A stretch of 24,456 nucleotides of DNA from Succinatimonas sp. UBA7265. GTDB lineage: Bacteria; Pseudomonadota; Gammaproteobacteria; Enterobacterales; Succinivibrionaceae. Positions 23,785-24,456 of the stretch are shown one piece after another (within the stretch, counting starts at the first letter, position 1; each line of letters begins with the position of its first letter). Made by a program: the position numbers and the translations under genes. The stretch is taken from NCBI GenBank assembly GCA_002473165.1, contig DKSD01000081.1, positions 1 to 24,456 on the forward strand, written 5' to 3'. Under the pieces are notes generated by a model. It did no database searches. It was not told the origin of the DNA and saw nothing but the letters and a program-made list of their open reading frames with translations.

Positions 23785-24438
23785 GTGAAAACTCTGCCGT
23801 CAGGGCCGGTTCAGCGCGATTCCAATCTTGAACTGCTGCGCATCTTTGCCATGCTGCTTATAGTAGCTCATCATTTTTCAGTGCATTCTGGAATTTTCGA
23901 AAGCTTAAACGGCACTGTCGATCACGCTCTGACTGTGAATTTGTATGCAGCGCAGGTGCTGGCGTCAGGCGGAAAACTGGGTGTCAATATTTTTGTTCTT
24001 ATAAGCGGCTATTTCCTCGTAAAAACTGTTGTCAGACCTTCAAGCCTCATCAAACTGTGGCTCTCTGTCTACATTTTGAATTTGGCCCTGTGGGCGGTTT
24101 TGGTGCCTGATTTATCCGCCTGGAACCTAAAGGAGGTTTTTCTGCCGGTAAGCGGAAATGTTTACTGGTTCATAACCACCTATTTCGTGCTTATTCTCTT
24201 CAGCCCGTTCCTTGCAATCGGGCTGAGAGTGTTAAGTGCGAGACAGTACCGCTGGCTGCTCATTATTGGGACTGCCGTGCTCAGCAGATCGATTGGGCAT
24301 GGAATTGGCGGCAGTTCTTCTGATGCCGCCTGGTTTTTTCTGCTGTTTGCTTTCGGCGGGTACATGAGGCTTCACCTGAATACGGACAGGATCCGTCCTT
24401 GGCAATTGGCGGCTGTGGCGGCAGTCTGCCTAACTTAG
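23785..24438 (+). CDS. Acyltransferase 3 family membrane protein, 3'-truncated (probable pseudogene)
   Basis: 217 aa; members usually have about 330-400. This family moves acyl groups such as acetyl or succinyl onto surface sugars at the inner membrane. The N-terminus RDSNLELLRIFAMLLIVAHHFSVHSG carries the typical R-x-x-x-L-E-x-L-R and the catalytic-type His pair. GVNIFVLISGYFL and several further membrane helices follow, including YWFITTYFVLILFSPFL. The protein stops after AAVAAVCLT in the middle of a hydrophobic helix, and all three forward frames are closed by 24455, so a simple frameshift does not restore it. Base composition is lower in GC than the rest of the window, hinting at transfer. 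The GTG start has a weak AAAGG. Confidence 0.8.
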   Translation: MKTLPSGPVQRDSNLELLRIFAMLLIVAHHFSVHSGIFESLNGTVDHALTVNLYAAQVLASGGKLGVNIFVLISGYFLVKTVVRPSSLIKLWLSVYILNLALWAVLVPDLSAWNLKEVFLPVSGNVYWFITTYFVLILFSPFLAIGLRVLSARQYRWLLIIGTAVLSRSIGHGIGGSSSDAAWFFLLFAFGGYMRLHLNTDRIRPWQLAAVAAVCLT

Positions 24439-24456
24439 GAACTGTCCAAAAATAAC

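Overview
The window is about 24.5 kb of GC-rich (roughly 60% by eye) chromosomal DNA, almost all of it core or near-core genes of a flagellated gammaproteobacterium. The evidence is an rcsF-trmO pair, a YcdX-type PHP phosphatase, EttA, Mpl, NqrM beside ApbE, and a one-piece tmRNA with the tag ANDETYALAA after smpB. The family cannot be fixed from sequence alone. An anaerobic, amino-acid-scavenging member of the Aeromonadales (for example Succinivibrionaceae) would fit, but that is a guess.

Layout. 1-330: a two-tRNA operon (Gly-CCC, Ala-CGC) on the minus strand. 337-3406 (-): a PTS enzyme I followed by a divergent four-carbon acid sugar kinase (DUF1537) homologue. 3564-8163 (+): a compact run of gltX, rcsF, trmO, a HAD-Nudix fusion and ycdX, closed by a strong bidirectional terminator. 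8228-12304 (-): four family-3 amino-acid-binding proteins in a row with no permease or ATPase. They fall into two alternating subtypes (B-A-B-A in transcription order), each gene has its own terminator, and the relic of a fifth copy lies between two of them. 12497-13057 (+): a GNAT acetyltransferase. 13099-19619 (-): a motility and signalling stretch transcribed as chemoreceptor, FIST-GGDEF protein, flagellin, then ettA. 19838-20718 (+): smpB and ssrA. 20930-23685 (-): nqrM, apbE, mpl. 23785-end (+): a lower-GC acyltransferase-3 gene behind a Fur-box-like sequence, cut short near the window edge.

How the genes work together. SmpB and tmRNA form the trans-translation pair, EttA gates translation by energy state, and GltX and TrmO act on tRNA. 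The chemoreceptor, diguanylate cyclase and flagellin are all motility functions. ApbE and NqrM are both accessory factors of the Na+-pumping NADH:quinone reductase, whose structural genes are not here. The four binding proteins suggest dependence on amino-acid uptake, using transport modules encoded elsewhere.

I did not find a clear undescribed defence or mobile system. The most interesting signals are: the B-A-B-A binding-protein array with a decayed copy and a duplicated two-hairpin leader; an ettA start region in which the flagellin terminator, an ettA promoter and the ettA ribosome-binding site overlap; a hairpin that may bring a distant Shine-Dalgarno sequence to the rcsF start; and the HAD-Nudix fusion.
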